In this document: piece by piece, positions 17,277 through 24,887 of the stretch | Layout: every line of letters starts with the position of its first letter | Position numbering within the stretch: the first letter of the stretch is position 1 | NCBI GenBank assembly: GCA_003696605.1 | Contig: RFGV01000013.1 | Location: 1-64,000 of the forward strand | Length of the DNA stretch: 64,000 bases | Direction: 5' to 3' | From: Chloroflexota bacterium | GTDB taxonomy: Bacteria > Chloroflexota > Anaerolineae > Promineifilales > Promineifilaceae | Program-made: the position numbers and the translations under genes | The notes under the pieces: model-generated | Told to the model about the DNA's origin: nothing | The model's input: the letters and a program-made list of their open reading frames with translations, nothing else | Database searches by the model: none

Positions 17277-19291
17277 GCAAAATTTTCTCCATCAGGCAAG
17301 GGCTGGCCGACAATGGATACTAACTCGCTTTCCCCTGTGTGATATAACACCTGGCCATTGTCAGCCTGGCGAATGTGGGCCAGCCATCCCTGAATCAAAA
17401 AGGGGCCGAACTGGTATTGGCCTGGTTGTTGGTTGAGGGCACAAAAGAAAAAGTCGCGGTAAAAACGGCCGTTGTGTGTCACTGTTACAACCAATGCAAC
17501 CGCTTCATCCATTCCACACACCCGTTCATCCTGCTGCACTGGCAACCACGCTACCGACACACGCGGCGCAACACGGGCATAGGGAAACAACACCGTCACA
17601 AAGCGCGTATCTTGGGCTTGTTGCGAAAATCGCACAACTGGTGCAGGATGCTTTACACCATACGTGCGGGACACAAAGCCATCCTCAATAAACATCATCG
17701 TCTTCCCATCGAGCGGGTGTGCCAATAGCAAATGGGGTGCTTGAATCAGGTACGTGTCCTGGTAAATCGCTTGTTGTATCGCTTTCCATGCTTTATCTGA
17801 CAAGTGAAAACGCAAATCATACGTATGGTTTGTATCCGCCTGGAGCAAATCCAGAATGACAAAATACGTTCTGTCGGCAAAGAAAATTTGCCGTTCATGG
17901 ACAGCATCATACTCATGACTGCGGGCAGCACCCCAGAGAAAGTCGAGTTGGTCGCGGATCACAAAAGCTTTGAGTTCGTGAGAAGGGTAAGGACCACGAA
18001 TTTTGTACCGTGTTTTATGGAAAATGTAGCGGGCCTGATTATGGCCGTCTACTTGTACCGTGTTGTGATAACTCGTGCCCCGAAACAATACCCGCCAGTT
18101 CACCGGTCCGGACTCATCATATGTATAACGGCCAGGGTCAACTACCAGAGACTCTCCGTAAGCGGCCATTTCAAAACTCAACAAGTCCAGATGTCCATGA
18201 TTTCCTGCACCTAACGGGCCACAATCAAACATCAAATACCGTTCATTCACATAGGATTCTGTTTCTCCCCAGCCACTTCGCAAAATGTAGTATCCGCTAT
18301 CCGGAAATGCGACTGCCCGATGTGCTGGCTTGTGCCCCTCACGTCCCTGCGTAGCCACATACCGCAATTCTTCCAGTTGGTACAGTTCGTATCCTTGCTC
18401 CAGCAAATCCAAAAAGCTGCGTGCGTCTCCATCACTAAAAGAAGGAATTTGCCCGTCAGGCTTGTGGGCGTGAATGGCAAAGTGGAGTGCTTTTTGGAGT
18501 AATTCATCCATGCGTGGGGGGACGGGGATGTTGTTCATTTTTGCCAGGCGACGGATGCCCAGGTAATTTTTGAGTACCAGGTGGTGGTAGTCAGTAGAAA
18601 GTTCGTATTGAACGCCATCTGTCAGCAGATCGGTTTCCATGTTTTTAAGGATTTCGGCGCGGGAAAATTCGAGCCATTCGTTGGCATGGCAAAATTCGGG
18701 GAAGACAACGGCCGTTAGAAAGATGGCGTATAGCTCAATGGTGCGGTGATTGCGGGCTGGGGTCAGATTGTGTCGTAAATGTTCTACTTGCTGGTGTAGA
18801 GAATGCAAAAATTTGAGGTAAAAAGTTGAGGTCAGGTCGGGAGGTCTGGTTTGGGTAACAAAGTAGTAGTGGGCAAAGATCCAGTTTTGCACTCTCCGAC
18901 CGACGACGTCGGTAGTGCGGAAGTGAAATGGGACGGTGTCTATCCACGATTCGGTTAGTTCTCGCCATTTGTGGGCATAACGGGGATCGCCGGTTTGAGC
19001 ATAGAGCGCGCCCAGTCCGACGGCGTAGTAGAACTTGTGCAGGAGGATTTGCCATTCGACGTCTGTGCTGGGGTTGTGGAGCCAGTTGATAGGAGGGGGG
19101 AGATGGTATAGTTCGTCATTGAAATCGAAGCGGTTTTGGAGAATGTTTTCGATTTTTTGAGGAGTGGTTTGTTCCAGGTCGCGCACGGGAAAGTAGTGAA
19201 TGTGTTGCCGATTTTGGAAGTAGTCGAGGATTTTATCAGGTGGCCAGGTGTTGTATGGGGACTGCAAGAATGTTGTGGGATCGGGAATCAT
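17273..19291 (-). CDS. Heparinase II/III-like polysaccharide lyase family protein
   Basis: The ATG at 19291 with AGGAGGT upstream is chosen; the frame to 19411 lacks a ribosome site. The 672-residue protein has an alpha/alpha-toroid N-terminal half and a beta-rich C-terminal half. Near residue 365 is D-C-G-P-L-G-A-G-N-H-G-H-L-D, followed by D-P-G-R-Y-T-Y and S-Y-H-N-T-V, typical of Heparinase_II_III. Homologues are found in many capsule and exopolysaccharide loci, where they trim or edit uronic-acid polymers. No clear signal peptide is seen, so the site of action is uncertain. It is the middle gene of module B. Confidence 0.87.
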   Translation of the reverse strand: MIPDPTTFLQSPYNTWPPDKILDYFQNRQHIHYFPVRDLEQTTPQKIENILQNRFDFNDELYHLPPPINWLHNPSTDVEWQILLHKFYYAVGLGALYAQTGDPRYAHKWRELTESWIDTVPFHFRTTDVVGRRVQNWIFAHYYFVTQTRPPDLTSTFYLKFLHSLHQQVEHLRHNLTPARNHRTIELYAIFLTAVVFPEFCHANEWLEFSRAEILKNMETDLLTDGVQYELSTDYHHLVLKNYLGIRRLAKMNNIPVPPRMDELLQKALHFAIHAHKPDGQIPSFSDGDARSFLDLLEQGYELYQLEELRYVATQGREGHKPAHRAVAFPDSGYYILRSGWGETESYVNERYLMFDCGPLGAGNHGHLDLLSFEMAAYGESLVVDPGRYTYDESGPVNWRVLFRGTSYHNTVQVDGHNQARYIFHKTRYKIRGPYPSHELKAFVIRDQLDFLWGAARSHEYDAVHERQIFFADRTYFVILDLLQADTNHTYDLRFHLSDKAWKAIQQAIYQDTYLIQAPHLLLAHPLDGKTMMFIEDGFVSRTYGVKHPAPVVRFSQQAQDTRFVTVLFPYARVAPRVSVAWLPVQQDERVCGMDEAVALVVTVTHNGRFYRDFFFCALNQQPGQYQFGPFLIQGWLAHIRQADNGQVLYHTGESELVSIVGQPLPDGENFA

Positions 19292-19308
19292 GGTGTACCT
19301 CCTGAATG

Positions 19309-20715
19309 TTATTGGCTGGTGGGGATGGTGGGCAGGTGTTGGCGAAGTTGCGCCCAGATGGCAGTGGTGGAAACGGCCGTTTTCCTCTGTTCCATCTCCC
19401 ACGTCAGGCACAGGTCAAACAAAGACTTTAACCGTACTGTCGTTTGCCGCACATCAAACATCTGGCAAATTTTCTGGCGAGCATTTTCTCCCAGTTTTGC
19501 CGCTTGTTCAGGATGCGTCAGCAAGTAGCGGATGCTGTTAGCCAATGCCTGAGCATCTTCAGGTGGGACAAGCAATCCATTCTGGCCATCATCCACCAGT
19601 TCTGGAATGCCAGAAACTGTGGTGGAAATGACCGGAATTCCGACGGCCATTGCTTCCGCCAGCACGTTGGGAATGCCATCCCGGTCGCCGTTTTCTACGA
19701 CACGGCAAGGTAGAACAAAGAGCGTGCAACGGCCGTAAATTTCCCGCAACTCCTGTTGTGTAACTGCCCGATGAATATGAACCACATCTGCCAGCCCCAA
19801 TTCTTGAATGCGTTGCTGCACAATGGGCGAATCTTCCCCTTCTTCACCGACAATATGGCATGCAAACGAGATGCCCGCCTGGCGGAGCAAATGACAGGCT
19901 TCGATGAGGTAGGGGAAACCCTTTTTGCGGACGAAACGACCAACGGCCAGAATGATGGGTGGTGAGGCAGACGGCCGTTTTTGGGGAACAAACATCTCTG
20001 TATCCAACCCATGATAAACGGTATAGACAGGTGCACCATCGGGACAAAGCCGTTCCAGATGCTGACGGTTATAGTCTGTGCAGGTGGCAACGAACTGAGC
20101 CTGTCGGATTTTTACCTGGAGCAAGTCGCCCGGATTGAGGCGACGCAGGTAAATATCTTTGGCGTGGGCAGTAAAGCTATAAGGGATACCGGAAAGGAGA
20201 CTGGTAAACATGGTGATAGTTGTTGAGCCGTGGCAAAAATGGCCGTGCAGATGACGAATACGGCCGTCTGCAATGACCTGGCGGGCAATATAACCGGCTT
20301 GCAAAAACTCTTTGATAATCACTTTCTTAAAACGGCCAAATCGTCGTCGCCGGTACTTCACGGTACGATATATCGCCTCGGCTAATGTGCGCACATAAGC
20401 AAGCGGGCGTTGCCGTAGCAGTGCCCAGTGTGCCCGCCAATAATGGGGCAAATTAATCCACATCCACCGACTAAACGAAACATCACTGATTGAGGTGGTC
20501 AGAGGCAGGTAGGTTACATTGGCTTGAATACGACTGACAACGGCATGCTGCCTGGTTTCCTGTGAACGTTTGGCCGAAAAAATGTGTAATTTCACCCCCA
20601 TTTGTTCCAGCCGGTAGATTTCATTCAGGATAAAAGTTTCTGAAATGCGGGGATAGCCTTTCATGATGTAGGCTACATAAGGGGTGTTTGCTGGTTGGTG
20701 AGTTTGTTTGCTCAT
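19309..20715 (-). CDS. GT4 glycosyltransferase, WcaL-like
   Basis: The 468-residue protein has near its start Y-I-M-K-G-Y-P-R-I-S-E-T-F-I-L-N-E, the WcaL-type opening shared with 5865-7184. The donor domain shows V-G-R-F-V-R-K-K-G-F-P near residue 250 and L-A-E-A-M-A-V-G-I-P-V-I-S near 370. An AGGTGA ribosome site precedes the ATG. A short basic stretch near residue 120 (K-Y-R-R-R-R-F-G-R-F-K-K) could bind membrane phospholipid. It should add one sugar of the cluster glycan; specificity is unknown. Confidence 0.9.
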   Translation of the reverse strand: MSKQTHQPANTPYVAYIMKGYPRISETFILNEIYRLEQMGVKLHIFSAKRSQETRQHAVVSRIQANVTYLPLTTSISDVSFSRWMWINLPHYWRAHWALLRQRPLAYVRTLAEAIYRTVKYRRRRFGRFKKVIIKEFLQAGYIARQVIADGRIRHLHGHFCHGSTTITMFTSLLSGIPYSFTAHAKDIYLRRLNPGDLLQVKIRQAQFVATCTDYNRQHLERLCPDGAPVYTVYHGLDTEMFVPQKRPSASPPIILAVGRFVRKKGFPYLIEACHLLRQAGISFACHIVGEEGEDSPIVQQRIQELGLADVVHIHRAVTQQELREIYGRCTLFVLPCRVVENGDRDGIPNVLAEAMAVGIPVISTTVSGIPELVDDGQNGLLVPPEDAQALANSIRYLLTHPEQAAKLGENARQKICQMFDVRQTTVRLKSLFDLCLTWEMEQRKTAVSTTAIWAQLRQHLPTIPTSQ

Positions 20716-20740
20716 TTTATTTCACCTGTACAATGACAAC

Positions 20741-21898
20741 TTACACGGTTTTGCGTGGGAGTGGCTTTGGAAAAACGGCCGTATCTTCAACACGTGGCGC
20801 ATAGGCAGTTCGTAAATGTTCACAGAAGCGATCAGTGCATTGCTTCAATGAGAACTGTTGCTCTACATACCAACGGCCGTAAGTCCCCATGCGTATCCAG
20901 GCATTTGGTTGTGTGGCTAAATTATTCAACTGGTTTGCCAATGCTTCAGGCACCCCTGATGGGACAAGATAGCCGGTTTTGTTGTGAATAACGGCGCTGG
21001 GAATTGCTCCCACCCGACTGGCAACTACGGGGCGACCACACGCCATTGCTTCTAACACGACATTTGGTAGCCCATCCCTGTCACCAGTGCTATCTACCAC
21101 CGACGGGACAACAACGATATGGGCAGCGGCGTAGAAATCGGGTAGGTCTGCATGGGTTTTGCTGCCACATAATGTGACTTGCCTGGATAGTCCCAGGGAG
21201 TGAATGAGGTTGGTCAGATATTCCCGTTGTGGCCCTTCGCCGACGATCCGGAGGTGAAAAGAGTGAGAGAGTCGGGAAACGGCCGTTAGCAGTACATCGA
21301 ACCCCTTTTTTTCTACCAGCCGACCAACAGCAAGCAATTGTAAAGGGTGGACAGGAGGAAAAGGCTGGGGCAAAAAACGGCTTGTATCAACACCATGTGG
21401 CAACAGGGAAACGGCCGTATTACTACCCGCCAACTCTTCTGCCACATCTCTATTGCAGGCCACCACACATTGGGCTGCCCGCGCCCGACGCTGCAGCTCC
21501 TGGGTACTAATTTTGCGAGCATCTCGCGCGTGTACACTGAACCCAAACGGTACAGCAAGCATCTCGGCTGCCAATTCAGCCACCTGAGCAGGCAGATGGG
21601 CAAAATAGGCATGAATACCGGTTACAGGGATATGTGCCAGCGCCTGTGCCAAAAAACGAGCCTGTTCATATGGTGTTCCCGCAGGTAAATAGCGCACATG
21701 AGGCAACAGATGGCGTGCATCCGGGTGTGGGGGGGTGTTGTCACCCGGCTTGGTGGCAAAAATGGCTGCCAGCAAACCAGATGCTTGCAGAGCGAGCGCC
21801 TCATTCAGTGCAAAGGTTTCCGAACGACGGGGGAACCCGCTTAAAATCAGAACCAGACGCGTGGAGGAAGGTGTGACAGCGAGCATCATGAAGTCCAT
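20741..21898 (-). CDS. GT4 glycosyltransferase
   Basis: The 385-residue protein opens with L-V-L-I-L-S-G-F-P-R-R-S-E-T-F-A-L-N-E, another WcaL-like start. It carries A-V-G-R-L-V-E-K-K-G-F-D and L-E-A-M-A-C-G-R-P-V-V-A-S. The ATG at 21898 directly follows the TAA of the MurG-like gene, so translation is coupled. Shorter than its two relatives here, it lacks their extra mid-domain insert. Confidence 0.9.
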   Translation of the reverse strand: MDFMMLAVTPSSTRLVLILSGFPRRSETFALNEALALQASGLLAAIFATKPGDNTPPHPDARHLLPHVRYLPAGTPYEQARFLAQALAHIPVTGIHAYFAHLPAQVAELAAEMLAVPFGFSVHARDARKISTQELQRRARAAQCVVACNRDVAEELAGSNTAVSLLPHGVDTSRFLPQPFPPVHPLQLLAVGRLVEKKGFDVLLTAVSRLSHSFHLRIVGEGPQREYLTNLIHSLGLSRQVTLCGSKTHADLPDFYAAAHIVVVPSVVDSTGDRDGLPNVVLEAMACGRPVVASRVGAIPSAVIHNKTGYLVPSGVPEALANQLNNLATQPNAWIRMGTYGRWYVEQQFSLKQCTDRFCEHLRTAYAPRVEDTAVFPKPLPRKTV

Positions 21899-23191
21899 TT
21901 AATCGGCACAAACGGCCGTTTGATTGTGTAGCAAAGACTGAACACGAGATTGGATGCGCGGAAGGCCACCCAGATCAAGGGAAGAAAACGGCCGTTGTGA
22001 GGCCATCAACCCATGCAACACCTTTTCCATCAACAATTGAGGCGTCAATTCCGACTGTTCCACCAGATCGAAATACCCCAAAGCTGCCAACAACCGTGCC
22101 CGAATCAACTGTTCACGCACCGGCTTTTCACGCGGTACAAGCACGGCCTTCTGCCCAAACGAGAGCAACTCACACACCGTATTGTAGCCCGCCATCGAAA
22201 CCACAAGATCAGCTTCTGCGTACCGTTGCGTCAAATCCGGCTCAAAATCACGAAATGTCACATCCGAAAGATGCCCAAAGCGGCGCAAAATATGACTTCT
22301 TCGCTCATCTGGCATTTGCGGGCCAAACATGACCAGTGTGCGCAATACAACCCGGCGTGGCAGGTCCATCAACCCTTCCAGATAAGCCTCGATAATGTCG
22401 CCACCGTCTCCCCCGCCACCTGTCGTCACCAGCACGCGAGATGGCCCATCCTGACGCGGGACTATCGTTGTCGGGCGTTGCAAATAGCCACAATAGAAAG
22501 TCTTTTGTTGCACACTTTGCGGGAAACCATATTCAACGGCCGTATCAAACACCTCCCGCATGCCGTAGATCCATACCTCATCATAATACTTCTCAATAGT
22601 TTCAAACGCCTTCGCCTTCTTCAATGCCTGACGAGTACGTACCGGATCATCCAAAATATCCCGAATCCCCACCACCAACTTCGTCTTCCGCTTTTGTCGC
22701 CGAATTGCCCGCAAAGCAGGCAGCAATTCACCATCAATACCAGCCGGCCGCTTGTCCACAATCATCAGGTCAGGGTCAAACCCCAAAATTGATTTTTGCA
22801 AAATCGCCTGTCGTGTCTGGCTGACCTCAGCCGACCACTCCCGCAAAAAACGGGGTTCATACCGATTTGCATCCACACGATCCAGACACGGCAGCTTGAT
22901 GTAATCAATTCCCTCAGGAATACGAAACGCATGAATAACTGGTGAACCGGTCACGATCAGAATGGCTGCGTTGGGGAATTTTTCGATCAATGCCTGTGAA
23001 ATAATCAAGGTGCGGCGGATATTTCCAAGGCCAAATGTATCGTGAGAATAGAGCAAAATTTTTGGATGGGATAAGTCTGGTGTGGGCGCAACACGGTTTT
23101 TTTCTGGCACAAATTGGGGGCGAACTTGTGTCTGAGGTGGATGGAATGGTACAAAGCCCTGTTGGTACATTAGAAGCTGTTGACTGATCAT
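21899..23191 (-). CDS. MurG-like (GT28-type) glycosyltransferase, first gene of module B
   Basis: The ATG at 23191 is preferred because GAGGA lies about 11 bases upstream; the frame runs to 23371 but crosses a probable leader. The 430-residue protein has L-L-Y-S-H-D-T-F-G-L-G-N-I-R-R near residue 45, a V-T-T-G-G-G-G-D-G-G donor loop and S-M-A-G-Y-N-T-V-C-E. It is a clear paralogue of 7181-8440, and each paralogue heads its own module. The substrate is probably a lipid-linked sugar. Confidence 0.88.
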   Translation of the reverse strand: MISQQLLMYQQGFVPFHPPQTQVRPQFVPEKNRVAPTPDLSHPKILLYSHDTFGLGNIRRTLIISQALIEKFPNAAILIVTGSPVIHAFRIPEGIDYIKLPCLDRVDANRYEPRFLREWSAEVSQTRQAILQKSILGFDPDLMIVDKRPAGIDGELLPALRAIRRQKRKTKLVVGIRDILDDPVRTRQALKKAKAFETIEKYYDEVWIYGMREVFDTAVEYGFPQSVQQKTFYCGYLQRPTTIVPRQDGPSRVLVTTGGGGDGGDIIEAYLEGLMDLPRRVVLRTLVMFGPQMPDERRSHILRRFGHLSDVTFRDFEPDLTQRYAEADLVVSMAGYNTVCELLSFGQKAVLVPREKPVREQLIRARLLAALGYFDLVEQSELTPQLLMEKVLHGLMASQRPFSSLDLGGLPRIQSRVQSLLHNQTAVCAD

Positions 23192-23267
23192 GGTGCGTTT
23201 TCCTCTTCCTGTTGTTTCTGTTTCTAAAGTTGGCATCATGCGAGCGACTTTGTGTTTTGTTGTATGA

Positions 23268-23297
23268 CATATGCGCCTTTGCGTAGGTAAAAATACA
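23268..23297 (-). promoter_or_regulatory. Shared intergenic motif TGTATTTTT-N15-CATATG, copy 3
   Basis: The motif lies about 77 bases upstream of the module B MurG-like start and downstream of the subtilisin terminator. The spacer is one base longer than in the other three copies. It is a candidate promoter or operator of module B. Confidence 0.4.
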
Positions 23298-23342
23298 TAT
23301 AGCCGAAAATTTGCTGGAACAAGAGGAAGAAAAAATAGCAAA

Positions 23343-23378
23343 AATGCACCGGCTAATTTAGACCGGTGCATTATCCTC
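23343..23378 (-). terminator. Rho-independent terminator of the subtilisin gene
   Basis: A perfect 10-bp stem (AATGCACCGG with CCGGTGCATT at 23343-23352 and 23363-23372) has a 10-base loop. On the minus strand it is followed by a T-rich tract, about 50 bases after the subtilisin stop. Confidence 0.85.
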
Positions 23379-23423
23379 TTCCTGCCCTATTGGGTTGGGC
23401 AATGGTTCTGTCAGATTTTGGGT

Positions 23424-24737
23424 TTATTTGGCGGGTCCTGGTTCGACGCAACTGCCGCTCATGATGCTTCTGTTAGTTGTAGGAATAGGGCCTGTGAGCA
23501 GCAGGTCAATACTGGCCGCGATGTTGGGGAGTCCGGCACCCAGCTTTATGCCAGGGGGATTTATATTTTTCAGGGAGCGGGCAGTGTTGCTCATGAGCAG
23601 GGCAATATCTCGGGCTGTCAGGGTGGGGCCAAGGCTGCGGAGTAAGGCTGCCTGTCCGGAGACAAATGGTGTGGCCATTGAAGTGCCACTCCAGGTGGCG
23701 TATCCGTTAACAGGGAAGGTGCTATATATGCCGTCGCCGGGAGCAGCGAAATCAACCCAGCTACCAAAACTGGCAAAGTCAGCCTTGAGCATGTTGGGAC
23801 CAACGGCCGTTACTGCCAAAGCACAGGAGCCTGCTGCCGGAAATTGTTTGTCGCGCGTGCCTTCATTGCCAGCGGCAGCTACCACGACCACGCCATTTAG
23901 TGTGGCCTCACGAATAACGGCTACAAGCGTCTCTGACTTTTTAGGCATTCCCATACTCAAGTTGATGACATCAGCGCCGTGATCGATGGCATAAAGTACT
24001 GCTTCAGCCACAGTGAACGCATTGCCGCTTCCATCTGGTCCCAATACCCGCACTGGCATAAGTTGTGCTTCGGGTGCAACCAGATGCACAATACCGGCCA
24101 CGTGTGTTCCGTGCCCACCAGCCGAACCGGGGACAAGCTGATTGTTCAAGCCATCGTACACATCGGCAGGGATTGTATCGTTGTCAATGAAGTCGAAACC
24201 GGTATCGGTAATAAATGCGGCTAGAGCAGGGTGATCAAGTTGGATGCCCGTATCGAGGATGGCAATGATAGTGCCTTCCCCTTTGGTAATGGCATGGGCA
24301 GGATTGAGATTGAGTAGGTCGGCTGCGTATTGCTGGAAGTAAGGGGCGTCATCGGGGCCGCCCCAGGCCCAGATGCGGCTTTGGGCGGCTTCGGGAAGTT
24401 CGCCTATAAAATTGAATTCAGCATAAATCAGGCGCAGGTCGAATTCCATTGCTTCGATGATGTCGGATTCGGGCGTGCCGGTAGGGGCCTGGAGCAGATA
24501 GATGCCTAATGAGGGGGCGAGGAGCTGGATGGTTGTGGTGTTGTAGGTTGTGTTGATTTCTTCGATGGTAGCGCCACTGGCTGGGTTGAGTTGAACGATT
24601 ATCTGACCTTCTACGTGGGGCAGGTCTGCTGCGCCAGCGATGGCAAGCGGTGTGAATTGTTTTCCGCTGAAGAGTGTGATTGTGAGTAAAATGAATGCAA
24701 CTGGAATGATGAGACGTCGCAATTTACGGCCGTTCAT
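23424..24737 (-). CDS. Secreted subtilisin-like serine peptidase (S8)
   Basis: The 437-residue protein has a signal peptide (about residues 1-35) and a pro-region (about 40-125) with an I9-like fold suggested by V-E-G-Q-I-I-V-Q-L. The catalytic domain shows the Asp in A-I-L-D-T-G-I-Q, the His in G-G-H-G-T-H-V-A-G and the Ser in G-T-S-M-A-T-P. All triad residues are present. An AGGGAGGAAA ribosome site precedes the ATG. An ECF-type promoter lies 50-78 bases upstream, so it is probably made under a sigma-controlled program. Neighbouring sigma and TPR-CHAT genes suggest it is an output of that switch (inference). Confidence 0.93.
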   Translation of the reverse strand: MNGRKLRRLIIPVAFILLTITLFSGKQFTPLAIAGAADLPHVEGQIIVQLNPASGATIEEINTTYNTTTIQLLAPSLGIYLLQAPTGTPESDIIEAMEFDLRLIYAEFNFIGELPEAAQSRIWAWGGPDDAPYFQQYAADLLNLNPAHAITKGEGTIIAILDTGIQLDHPALAAFITDTGFDFIDNDTIPADVYDGLNNQLVPGSAGGHGTHVAGIVHLVAPEAQLMPVRVLGPDGSGNAFTVAEAVLYAIDHGADVINLSMGMPKKSETLVAVIREATLNGVVVVAAAGNEGTRDKQFPAAGSCALAVTAVGPNMLKADFASFGSWVDFAAPGDGIYSTFPVNGYATWSGTSMATPFVSGQAALLRSLGPTLTARDIALLMSNTARSLKNINPPGIKLGAGLPNIAASIDLLLTGPIPTTNRSIMSGSCVEPGPAK

Positions 24738-24786
24738 GTTGTTTTCCTCCCTTGACTTCAGTCCAGAAAATGCGCACTTTTAATTA

Positions 24787-24815
24787 AAGTCGCAATGAAG
24801 ACCGAAAAGTAACGG
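24787..24815 (-). promoter_or_regulatory. ECF-type promoter copy 3
   Basis: The minus strand reads CCGTTAC, 16 bases beginning TTTT, then CGACTT. It is in the 150-base gap between the TPR-CHAT stop (24888) and the subtilisin ATG (24737), so the subtilisin can be transcribed independently of the genes upstream. Confidence 0.72.
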
Positions 24816-24887
24816 GTTATATACTGATTAATTTTTTAATTGGGTTCAGTGTGGGCTTTGGAGCAAATAAGAAGCCTTTGTTGGGCT

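Noticed and set aside
22013-22792. A 259-residue plus-strand frame
   Set aside because: It is antisense to the MurG-like gene, has a skewed His/Gln/Arg composition and no recognisable domain.
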